Source: Zygnema cylindricum (taxonomy: Eukaryota; Streptophyta; Zygnematophyceae; Zygnematales; Zygnemataceae). Taken from it: DNA of 42,207 nucleotides. Where the stretch lies: NCBI GenBank assembly GCA_037447655.1, contig JBBHKE010002306.1, positions 163,019-205,225 of the forward strand, read 5' to 3'. The notes under the pieces are model-generated. The model worked only from the letters and a program-made list of their open reading frames with translations, was not told the origin of the DNA and did not search any database. Shown here piece after piece: positions 21,616-31,700 of this stretch (position 1 is the stretch's first letter; every line of letters begins with the position of its first letter). The position numbers and the translations under genes were made by a program.

Positions 21616-22442
21616 GCTTAGGTCAGAGGTCGCAAACGGTCAACCCAAACCGTGACCGACCGTTAACCGACCGCCCGTGCCGGATCCGGAACGGATTCGG
21701 TTGCCAAATTTTGGGGGTCGGGCGGTTACGGTCGGTTGACTCACCAAGGAAAAAAAAACGGTCAGTTACGGTCGGTCAAACAAAAAACCAAAAAAAAAGA
21801 AAAAATTGTACTTTTTTTTTCCAACATTATTGTTCTTTGTACATTTGGTATCGTGGAAGTACGTGGCATCATGATTAGCGTCGCAAATCTTACACGATAC
21901 TGTAGTAAGCTATTTATTTCGCAAATCAAAGGGAACGCGACAAAGCGTCGCAAATCTGACACGATAGTACACTATTCATTTCGAAAATCTTATGGAAAGC
22001 AACAAAGCGTCTCATATCTGAGACGGTAGTACAATATTCATTTCGCAAATCTTAGGCAACGCGACAAAGCGTCGCAAATCTGACACAGTAGTACACTCTT
22101 CATTTCGCAAATCTTAGGGAATGCGACAAAGCGTCGCAAATCTGACACGGTAGTAACACTATTTATTTCGCAAATCTTAAGGAACGCGACAAATCGTAAT
22201 TATTGGCTTATTCCGTCGTTCATTGATTAATTTTGTACTTTTTCGGTAACGGACGGGCACGGTTAGTCGCGAAAAATCAAGATTCGGTTAATTTTTGTTT
22301 TCGTAAACGACGGTCGGTTAACGGTTAACAATTTTTGAGCATGACAAAACTCGGTCTGGCGTCGGTTACTCAGATTTTGAAAAAAAAAAACGGTCGGTTT
22401 CGGGTATGATTTTTTTTGACTTTTGCGACCTCTGGCTTAGGT
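21616..22442 (+). mobile_element. Non-autonomous hAT element with 8-bp target duplication
   Basis: The element body is 21624-22434 (811 bp), with TIRs CAGAGGTCGCAA and TTGCGACCTCTG. The 8-bp sequence GCTTAGGT is exactly duplicated at 21616-21623 and 22435-22442. An 8-bp duplication and CAG-type ends are the hAT superfamily signature. It encodes no transposase and contains a 62-bp tandem array. A good type copy for the fragments at 323-709, 4866-5314 and 23424-23574. Confidence 0.88.
21878..22200 (+). repeat. 62-bp tandem array inside the hAT element
   Basis: GCGTCGCAAATCT-type unit starts are at 21878, 21945, 22007, 22069 and 22131, with a partial unit near 22194. The period is 62 apart from the first (67). 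Each unit carries ATTTCGCAAATCTTA and GCGACAAAGC. It was probably expanded within the transposon. Confidence 0.8.
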
Positions 22443-22641
22443 ATAATTTGCCTCGATTGAATCGTTAGTACTAAACGGTTTGAACAACTATGAAGCACAG
22501 TCAATGATCGTTATAATTCTATATCGGCATGTCTTGCAAATGTACATCGTTAAAATATCGCAAGAACTCCATATTTCAGACCGATATACTGATTTTCAGT
22601 GAGTCAAAAGAAGGTAAAAATATCGATTGTCGTTAAATAGG

Positions 22642-22773
22642 CTAGAGAGTAGGGACACAACACGATCTAATGTACATCGCAAATTTTGGTAATAAAACCT
22701 TATTTTTCCCTTTTTAACATATATTGCTATTAAGCAATACCGACCGATTAGAATCTTTCCACGGTGAGAATAA
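22642..22773 (+). repeat. 132-bp dispersed repeat, copy 1
   Basis: Starts CTAGAGAGTAGGG, ends CCACGGTGAGAATAA. It is about 90% alike to 23575-23706 in the same orientation. The frames over it are unremarkable. Confidence 0.7.
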
Positions 22774-23423
22774 GGGCGTGTCCCCATGTAACCGAAACTT
22801 TGAAACGTTACTTTGGATTTTAGCGCTGATTTTACGTTTTACTTTTCAAATTGTTCCTATGTCAATCATTACTTGCGCCTTCATTACTTCAAATATGTGA
22901 CAGTTGTAGACGTCTACGAAATGTGCGACAGTCTCCGAAACGAAATGTAGACGACTACGAAACTTCCTAAAAACGGCGACGGTTGTAGACGTCGAGGTTT
23001 TTGTGATGTTGTATATGTTTAAGGTTTTGTGACATAGCGAAGCATGCTACCATGTGACGTCATCAGTACGTAGATTTTCCGCCATGGCTTTCTGATTTCA
23101 TTTTCTTATCTTTTATCATTCGATATGCCACCAAACTTAGACCAAAAATATTCAAAAAAAAAAAATATATATCTTTCATTTGGTACTATTATTGCTGCAT
23201 CTCGTGTAAATAAGAGAGAAAGAGGAATGGTCGAGTGAGAAAGAGGGGGAGAGACGAGGACGACGTAAAACGTTGCAAAGGACCCATGAATGAAAGTGGA
23301 GGTCTGAGACCCCGACGAATTTTTTCCGTACATGCTCGTCATTTTCGTACGTACATGCGCGTGACGAGCAGAGGAAAAAATAGAGTGTACTCTCCGTCGT
23401 TCAATTTTTTTGAAAACGTTTGA
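22774..23423. other. Intergenic DNA between the two 132-bp repeats
   Basis: No gene recognised. Contains TAGACGTC/GACGTC-type words near 22905-23000 and a purine-rich stretch at about 23200-23260. It may include interior sequence of the minus-oriented hAT fragment that follows. Confidence 0.35.
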
Positions 23424-23574
23424 CACCGTAACTGACCGTTTTTTCTTTTCCTGTTGAGTCAACCGACCGTAACCGCCCGACCCCCAAAATTTGGCAACCG
23501 AATCCGTTCCGGATCCGGCGCGGGCGGTCGGTTAACGGTCGGTCACGGTTTTGGTTGACCGTTTGCGACCTCTG
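23424..23574 (-). repeat. Inverted fragment of the hAT family
   Basis: Reverse complement of 21624-21770: shares AACCGAATCCGTTCCGGATCC and ends GTTTGCGACCTCTG at 23574, so the element's left terminus faces right. The opposite terminus was not found, so it is truncated or its interior is unrelated. Confidence 0.65.
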
Positions 23575-23706
23575 CTAGAGAGTAGAGACGCAACACGATC
23601 TAGTATGCATCGCGATTTTTGGTAGTAAAACCTTATTTTTTCCTTTTTTAAATATATTGCTATTAAGCAATACCGACCGATTAGAGTCTTTCCACGGTGA
23701 GAATAA
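23575..23706 (+). repeat. 132-bp dispersed repeat, copy 2
   Basis: Begins immediately after the hAT terminus with CTAGAGAG. Colinear with 22642-22773. Confidence 0.7.
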
Positions 23707-24618
23707 ATTGTACAGTACCTGCAAGCTGTCAGCCACTGAACCTGCCACGTGTCAAGACCTTTTGCCATTAGACGGGGTGGCTGAAGAATCCACCAAAATC
23801 CCGTGCCGGAGCACTCTATTTGTCTTTTTTTGCTGTACCTTCTGACATCCTATTGAGCTTCTTGGTATCCCCAGCCTTTTAATTTGTTAAAATGACCGTA
23901 CATGGTAATGTACGAATTCTTCTGCCAGCGATTCCAGAGTCGAAATTCGAAATCCTCTGCAGATATCGCAATCTAGAGGCAAGCATACGTGGATCACTTA
24001 AACTAGACCACGTATGCATTGACTTATTTAGTGGAATATTCGAATAAAAAGGTACGGAGGAATCACTTCCAGTCATGTACGGAAATACGTTTACGGTAGA
24101 TTCCATGAAATGTTTGTAAATATTTTGTCGGCTGAGTCAGTGACTGAATTTAATCCTCTGAACAATTGTGTACGAAAAAGGATAGCCAGTTATGCCATCC
24201 TGCCAATTAATGTACGGCTACAACTGGCATTATATAAGAGGCAAATTATCGTCAGTCCGCGTGCCAGTACATTAAAGTACAGGTTAGTACTTGTATAGTA
24301 ACCCTGAGGATACGTGCTTTGTTTTGAGTGTCACCACGTAGGCTTTTATTCAAATTTTTAAAATAGTCAAAGATTGTTCACGCTTGTGTACGACTGTACG
24401 AACAGTTGTCAAAGATTTTCCAAGCGTACAATCTGAATGTCAGAATTGTACGAGCGTACTGACTCATTGTACGAACGAAAAATTTCAAACACGGTAAAAA
24501 AAGCGCGGCAAACCACGAATGTCAATGGATGGCAAGGGAGCGTGAGAGAATATTCATGGCTTTTGGAAAATGGTGTCCTCCTTGTCCTAAGTCCACATGA
24601 CCTTTATTCCTTGTAAAA
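23707..24618. other. Intergenic DNA, no gene seen
   Basis: Short frames only, with no recognisable product. Rich in GTAC words like the rest of the repeat-laden left part of the window. Confidence 0.4.
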
Positions 24619-24864
24619 TACAGTACACCGTGAATCGTTATTGCTTATGTGTTAATGTTTTTTTCGTCAACTGTAAACATCTTTTCTCCGTACACGAAAG
24701 TCAGTTTCTAAATCTGACGGTTCCGATTGAAAGGTAAGATTCTCAACTTCCAATTGACGGTCTCAAAATGAATATTGGACAAGTGTGTACGGAGAAGCGA
24801 TGTTTTAAGTGGCGGAAAAAACATTAACACTAATAGGCGATAGCGATGCACGGTGTACTGTAGT
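24617..24864. mobile_element. Tc1/mariner-type palindromic MITE, family M2
   Basis: Body 24621-24860 flanked by TA at 24619-24620 and 24861-24862. Termini CAGTACACCG and CGGTGTACTG are exact complements. Inner arms match over ACATCTTTTCTCCGTACAC and its complement. CAGT ends with a TA duplication are typical of Tc1/mariner derivatives. No coding capacity, and the transcript would fold into one hairpin. Confidence 0.75.
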
Positions 24865-24939
24865 CATTGGCGGTCGATCGACGCGCTTTTGAAAAATTTC
24901 CTAAGTGTAACGATTTACACGTGGCTCACGCCTCACCAC

Positions 24940-25120
24940 TTGAGTTTTATTATTTTTCGCCACTCAAAACAATTGTTTTGCGTGCACGCTTGTTAGATTT
25001 TTACTCTGACGGTTGCGATTGAGCGATGTGGTTGCACCTTCCGGTTGGCGTCTTTCCGTACAATATATGTTTTAAGTGGCGAAAGAAACATCAACACTAA
25101 TAGCGAGACAAAGTGTACCG
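24940..25120. mobile_element. Degenerate M2 MITE
   Basis: TTTTTCGCCACTCAAAACA and TGTTTTAAGTGGCGAAA form the arms. Order and interior resemble 24619-24862 and 2470-2712. Ends are eroded. Confidence 0.5.
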
Positions 25121-25592
25121 TCCTCCCTGCGGACCGTGGTCATCTATTGGCTGGATGGAAAGCAATTCCTTCTCGGACGCGTCAAAATATAAAAATCGAA
25201 CGGTCAACGTTTACGCTTGGACCGTTTGGAGAATCTTGATAGGTTCTCGGTGAAATGTTTTTAAGAAAACAGAAAAAATAGTACGAAATGGTACGAAAAA
25301 AGACGGTTATCTAGTAAACCTACAGTACAACAACCCACTTTTTAGGCTAAATACACGGCATGTACGAAAACCAGCGTACGGAAAACTGCAGTACAATCCA
25401 CGTCGACCAAGGTAACGCAAAATTGTCATTTGTACTAAGGTCGGTTTGAAATATGGCTCCAGTACTGTAGATTCTTTTTCCGAAAAAAAAAACAAAAAAA
25501 AAAAAAAATCCCTTTTGTTTTTCCTGAAAGCAATTGTTCCTTCTTTCCTTCACACATTTTAAGGAAAAGGAGTACACTTTTTTCCATAGCCA
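25121..25592. other. Intergenic DNA upstream of the LRR gene
   Basis: No gene seen. An A-rich tract at about 25483-25508 precedes the putative promoter. Confidence 0.4.
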
Positions 25593-25685
25593 AAACCCTA
25601 ATTCATCTAATGGCGGATCTTCTTTAAGCCAAAGCTGCCATTATTAATCAATTTAGAATAAGTGTGACGTGGCGAGTCCGTAGCC
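25593..25685 (+). promoter_or_regulatory. Putative promoter/5' UTR of the LRR-TIG gene
   Basis: Contains AAACCCTAA (25593-25601), identical to the plant telo-box, and TGACGTGG (25665-25672), an ACGT-core bZIP-type site. A five-codon upstream frame (ATG 25610, stop 25625-25627) precedes the main start, which sits in a strong context, GTAGCCATGGC. No clear TATA box. Functional roles are inferred from plant motifs. Confidence 0.35.
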
Positions 25686-25782
25686 ATGGCTGCCACCACC
25701 GTCACCGTGACACTGCTGGTTTTAATATGCCACGTGGCACTTGCAATGGGATACTACACTGGACCTATGGCGGAGCAAGACA
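25686..25782 (+). CDS. Exon 1: signal peptide
   Basis: 32 codons plus one base, then donor GTAAGT. MAATTV followed by a hydrophobic core (TLLVLICHVALA) fits a secretory signal, with cleavage likely after ALA. Splicing completes a Lys codon with exon 2. Confidence 0.8.
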
Positions 25783-28700
25783 GTAAGTTTTCCCCTCCTT
25801 CCCCTCCTTTGACCTTCCTTTCCGCTTCCTGTGTGCAGTCCACGCATTCGCACGTGCCAAATCCTCTGACGCGTGTGTCCGTACTGTCCGTACTGTCCGT
25901 ACGGCTTCTGCAGAGTCGGCTCTGGAGGCGGTGAAGGCGGCCATCGTGAACAAGGAGAACTTTCCCCCGATCCAATGTTCCGCAGGCTTAGAAGGGCAGT
26001 TTGGATGGCGTTTTGCACCTTTTACATGCGATGATTCCGGTCGCGTGGCTTCCATGTGAGTAAATATCGCTGCGTGCACTCTTTACTGCGAAAAATCCGC
26101 TCTCAGTTTCGCAATGAGACTTGGTTCTTACGTTGTGTGCACTCTTTGTGCGACCAATCTACTCTGACTATAAGCTTTAATTTCTGCATTGAATTTCCCA
26201 GTGAAATTTGATTCATAGGTCGTGTGCACTCTTTAATGCGACAAATCCGGTATATGAATTTCGCACTTAATTTCGCACTGAATTCGGATTCACTGGTTGT
26301 GTGCACTTTTTGCTGCGACAAATCCGCTATGAATTTCGCACTAAATTTTGCAATAGATTTCGCACTGAATTTCGCACTGAATTTCGCACTGAATTTTAAT
26401 TCATAGGTTGTGTGCACTTTTTGCTGCGACGAATCCGCTATGAATTGTGCACTGAGTTTCGCACTGAAATTTGATTCTTTGGTTGGCTGCACTCTTTGTT
26501 GCCATGGGCTTTAAAGCGATGCTTGGGCCATGGCACGGCTTAAGTGGGCAGTGGCGGGAGGTAGATGTGGGGAAAGGGGTGAGGGGAAAGAGAAACAAAG
26601 GACATCGTAAGGAACATACTGTCATATGTTCGCAATGACTTTTGCCCTTTCCTACGATTTTAGAATCCGAAACAGTTTTCTTAAGGGTTTTGAGGGTGAA
26701 AGGTGAGGGGTGGTGAAGGAAGGCGATATTTGGGGAGGGGGGGAGGGAGAGTTGACCACAAAGGAAGGCGGATGCAATAAATCTTAGCATGTACAAGAGA
26801 GAGGGGGAAGGATTGGGGGAGTAGGTGTGAAAGAGTGTGGACATCTCATAAATGGTTCTCTTTTTGTTTACACGAAAGAGCAATGGGGTTTGAAGAGTGA
26901 GAAGTTGGAAACTTATTTGTTACCAACTTGAAGGCTAATGGTGAGGAAAAGGGGGATAATAGGGAGGGTTGAGGAGAGAATGGAAGGACCTTGTTCAATG
27001 ACCTATGTGGGTGCGCGTTGCAGAGCAATATACAACGCGGGACTCGGGGGGAGCATTGCGCCGGAGATTGGGAACCTCACAGGATTGAATTTCATGTGAG
27101 TGGACTGTAAGAGGGGGATGCAACTTCTACACAAAAAAAAAAAAATGGCGAAAGCTATTGGATTCATGAATGAGTATAGTAAAAGGAAAAGCAGAAAATA
27201 TATCCTACAATTTTTTTTCATTTTTTTTCAAATTTTTTCTCAAAAGCAGAGTAAAACGTTTAAACTAAATTTCAGCTGAATCTTGGAATGACGTTATCTT
27301 GCGCCTTCAGATAACTCCTTGGATTATTGGGGAAAAATCCAACATTTCATGTCATTATAGAAATGACACCAAAATGTTTTGTGGACATATGTTCAGATTC
27401 TTTTCACACAATGATGATCTCATAGCTTTTCGAATTTACAAAAATGTCTCAAAGCAGAAGAACATTATGATGTGTGGCGAGAAAGGCTGACAAGAGTGAA
27501 AGGAAAGATTTGTCAATGAAGGTAAAAAACTTGTGGAATTTTGGTCCTTACATTTGGTATCTTTGCTCCATTGAGTGGCTCGTGTAAGAAAAAGGCGGTA
27601 AGAAAAAGAAACCTCTTCGGGCCCCATCTCCATCGGTTGGTCCACCATTGGATCAATCGGATAATTTAAATTCTCTAGAAGAGCCGTCTAGAGAACCTAG
27701 TGAGAAAAGCTTCAGCATTAGAGGGGCACAGTGTGAGGCATTCCTTCCCACTGATCCGTTTAGGCAAATAAGTGAAGAGAAGAATGAAGGGTCTGGTTTT
27801 TCCGAGGAGCGATAGCCTTTTACGTTATGTTGATGAGCGGAGCTCGGAGGGCAATCAACGAGGCAATTCCCAGGTGTTTGATAAACCAGATCCGGATCCG
27901 AGTGATGAGCCGGATTCGGATGAACTGGATCCGAATCCAAATGGAGACCCAGATGGAGATGTGGATGATGAAGAACCAAAGATAGAAAAAATCGAAGAAA
28001 CACTTCGTGAATGTTGATTCAGATTTAGTTGAGGGGAGTGACGATGACAAAGAAATTTTGTGATGCACAAAAAGATTGTGCTCTTTAACAGATCTAGTAA
28101 CAATATGTGGAAGATGTATTTTAAGGCTCAAACAGTGCTTTGGCACCTTTGGACGGTGGTTAATGATGAGGAAGACAATGCCGACTTCGGATAGTAACGC
28201 GACGAAGGGATAAAAAAAGAAGAATTTCGCATCCACCACCGAAACCGGATTCGTGTACTGCATCTGTTCATAATCGTTACTTTCTTGGACACAGTTCAGG
28301 CACAAGGGTTGGAAGGCATTAAAAAACAGTTTGAGAAGGGGATTGTAAATACAGGTCAATACGTGTACTCGAAGTTTACGCAGATTAAGATGAAATCGAT
28401 TGAGTCTATTGATGAGGCTGTTAAGAGATACAATTTTATCCTTGGGTAACTCTCAAATAATAGGAGAGATATTATGGAGGAGGACAAAGTGACGTTAATT
28501 TCAAATTGATTCATCTCAAGGAGATCCGTTCGGCGCAATTAAACACATCCTATGAATTTGTAGTGAACTACGTCAAGTCCACCGAAGGCAACTGGATGAT
28601 CTTTTCAATAGGCTCCACATCGACCGGGGCTTCGAATATCGCACTTCTCTAATCCCGGATTTGAGTTTTTTTTGAGGAAAGTCGAGGCGGAAAAGGAAGT

Positions 28701-31700
28701 GGCCCGAGAGGTAGAGTAAAAGGGCAAAACAAAGGCAAAAAGTTGAAGGTCTAGCCGATTTCCTAAGATCTTAATAGCGTGACTTGCTTTCATTGTAATG
28801 AGCTCGATCACATGTCAGCATCATGCTCGAACTAGGAGAAGTATTGCCTCTTTTATTGCAAGTGGGGCCATGTGAACCCCCTATGCTATGCCAAAAATGA
28901 TAGTTAAGTGGTAGAGGTACTAGATTCGATGGTCGTGGCTCCCGTTGGCAGCCACGGTTGTGGTAGTCGGTTTTGTCAAATTGGAAGACAAGGAAATCGG
29001 AAGACAAGGAAATTGTAAAAAGAAGTTACAAAAAAGGAGAGAAATAAAACGGTTGGACTTTTCGTGCCTTAACCTTTTAGGCAACCTGTTTTCTCGTGAT
29101 AAGAAACTAAAAAAAGAGCGGGTGATTGATACAAAAACATCGCATCACGTGTTTGCAAAAGTGGCACTATTTGATAACATGCGCAACTTGATAAAACCGA
29201 ATCCCATTACAATCGGATCTGGTGAAGCAATTACTGACGACACTGTTAGTACGGTCCATGTTGATCTGCCTTTGTGGATTTCAAACGGATTTGAGCACAT
29301 AAGAGAAACCCGCCTCGTCACTGTCTTGTATACCCAAGACGGAACTGGAGAAGTAATTTCTGTCGATACTGTTAGTACGGTCAGTTTTGCCTTTGTGGAT
29401 TTCCAACGCATTTGAGCACATTACGGAAATCCTCCTCTGTTAGTACGGTCCGTTTTGCCTTTGTGGGTTTCTAACGCAATTGAGCACATTACGGAAATCC
29501 TCCTGGTCAATGTTTTGTATACCCCAGACGGTTTAATGTATTGTATATCCCATATGGTTCAGTCAAACCTGATAAGTGTTCCCCAAATTCAACACACGTG
29601 TGTAAGTGTGCATGCGCCAGGAAATTCAATTTTTTGTTTTGTGGGATCGGATGGAGTAATCATTAGAGGAGAAAAAGCTATGCAACCAATACACAGTCGG
29701 CTCTTATGGTGGCGGCCGAGCTCGACAGGCAAATTGGTAGTCTAATTAGTTATATTTTAAAAGTAAAGGGTGGTTTGAGCCTGTGGCTGATGTGTCATAC
29801 ATCCCAAGGAAATTAAAGGCGGATGATTAAAAATGGACATGTTAGAGGCTTAAATGGGGCGTTACCATTTTTTTGATGCGACAGATGTATGTTAAAAAAG
29901 TATATTTGGAAGGCTCGTTTGGTTAGAAACACCACATTTTGCTCCTGACGTCCGGTTGAATCGGTATATGTTGACTTATATGGGCATGTTAAAGTCGAGA
30001 TTGTTGGGAAAAATTGGTATATTATCAGTTTCCATCGATTTTCTTGGGTTATCCTTTTAGAATTTTTTTTTTGAGGCATTTGAAAGGTTTAAGGAGAGAA
30101 CGTCAATGCGAGAGAAAATTGAAATCAATTATTTTGGACAATAGAGGGGAATTTATTGTTTTTGAGGGGTTGTGTAGAAAACATGCAATAAGGCACTAGT
30201 CTACTGTGCCTTGCTCTCGGATCCATACTCCCGGATCCAAATAGAGTAGCCAAGGGTAGAAGTAGAAATTTACACAAGATGGTCCATGTGGTGGTAAATG
30301 GTTTTAGACCTCAAATATCTCATGAAAGAGGCGTCATTCTCACCGCCAACCATATTTGCAATCGGCGAATTTCATCAATCTCTGGCGTTAAAACACCTCA
30401 CGAGATTTAGTATGGTTAGCATCATCTTTGGATTTGGAGATGTCGTGCCATCATGTATGTGGAACATCAAAAGAGGTGTGTTGCGGCAAGAAATTGGGCA
30501 AAAATATTATTGGGTTATAGGTTCAAAAGGAATCTTTATAGGGCCTATGATCTGAATCAACACACGGTAAAAAAATTACGAAATGTCAACTTTCCCGAAG
30601 ACCTTAAACTGACCATTGAGAGACCGACCAAGTTGAGTAAGAATCTTGATTTTTATGAGGTAGAAAAAAATGTAAATCTCTTGGACATTGAGCAGTCTGA
30701 TTTGAACATTGAACCATAAGCGAACACTAATGTCAAGAGAGGTAAACTGAAATCCAATTTAGGTGATGACCTTGATGACATGACCATTGATTTTCGGAGT
30801 GAAAATTCTCAAATGTCTTCGGAGACTGAAAAGCCTTTCATTTTGATGTTAAGCTTATTAAGCGTGAGTGAAGTCAAACCAAATAAGGAAGATAATATTT
30901 TGTTACAATAGAGTGCAAGAAAAATGAAGGGGAAGAAACTGGCCCGGTTATCATTTGATCAGAATGGAAGAAATGTTTAAAATTCTCACTACTTTATTCT
31001 GGTGGCTTAAGAGAATCTCCATTTATAACAATCAATTTGCGAGATATTTGCGTGACCCGCAACCATTCACCAAAGCTCAAAGCTCGTGTGATTGGGAGTC
31101 AAAATGGAGGTTGGCATGGGAGAAAAAATTTAAGTCAATAGAATCGAGCATTTGAGGAAGTTTACTTAGCGAAGGAGATGTAGGCAATTGACGCCAATTG
31201 AGTTCTAAAAACGAAAATTAGTGCATCTAGAGATATAATTAAGTGCAAAGTTAGACTTGTTTGAAAAGGTTTTCAACAGAGAGAGGGGGTGGACTACAAA
31301 AAAACACACGCACGTCCAGTTTCAGTTGTTGAGAATGATAGTCGCAATTGCCACGCGGGAAAAAGCATGTCCACCAAATAGATGTAGAGGTTGCGTTTCT
31401 ACACAGGGAATTAATGAAAATGGTTTATGTAACGGCTTTGGAAGAGTAATCTTGTATGGCGTCTGCGGAAGTCCTTTTACGGATTGAAACATGCGCCGTG
31501 GACTTGGTACCTCTTGCATATAGTTTTGTTAGAATATGGGTTTGTGTGTACAATTTTGGGTTTTGTGTGTTTTCAAAACGAGGAGTGGAACAAGTGAAGT
31601 TCTCCAGAGGGTGATGAAGACTACTTCATCATATGGTATGGAAGGTGATATCCTCACAACAAATGCTTAGTTTAAGATGTTAAAACTACATCAAACCATT

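Noticed and set aside
21878-22200. Regular 62-bp array as a CRISPR
   Set aside because: Whole units are repeated with no unique spacers, inside a eukaryotic transposon.
26224-26492. Repetitive frames with FALNFALN/SAKFSAKF patterns
   Set aside because: Translation of the intron 2 minisatellite on both strands; no splice support.
27311-27380. Possible LRR exon after CTTCAG (reads DNSLDYWG)
   Set aside because: Phase mismatch with a stop, and no donor at 72 nt.
27820-28359. 179-codon minus-strand frame
   Set aside because: Lies antisense to the decayed copia Gag region and has no domain; composition is a shadow of an acidic plus-strand segment.
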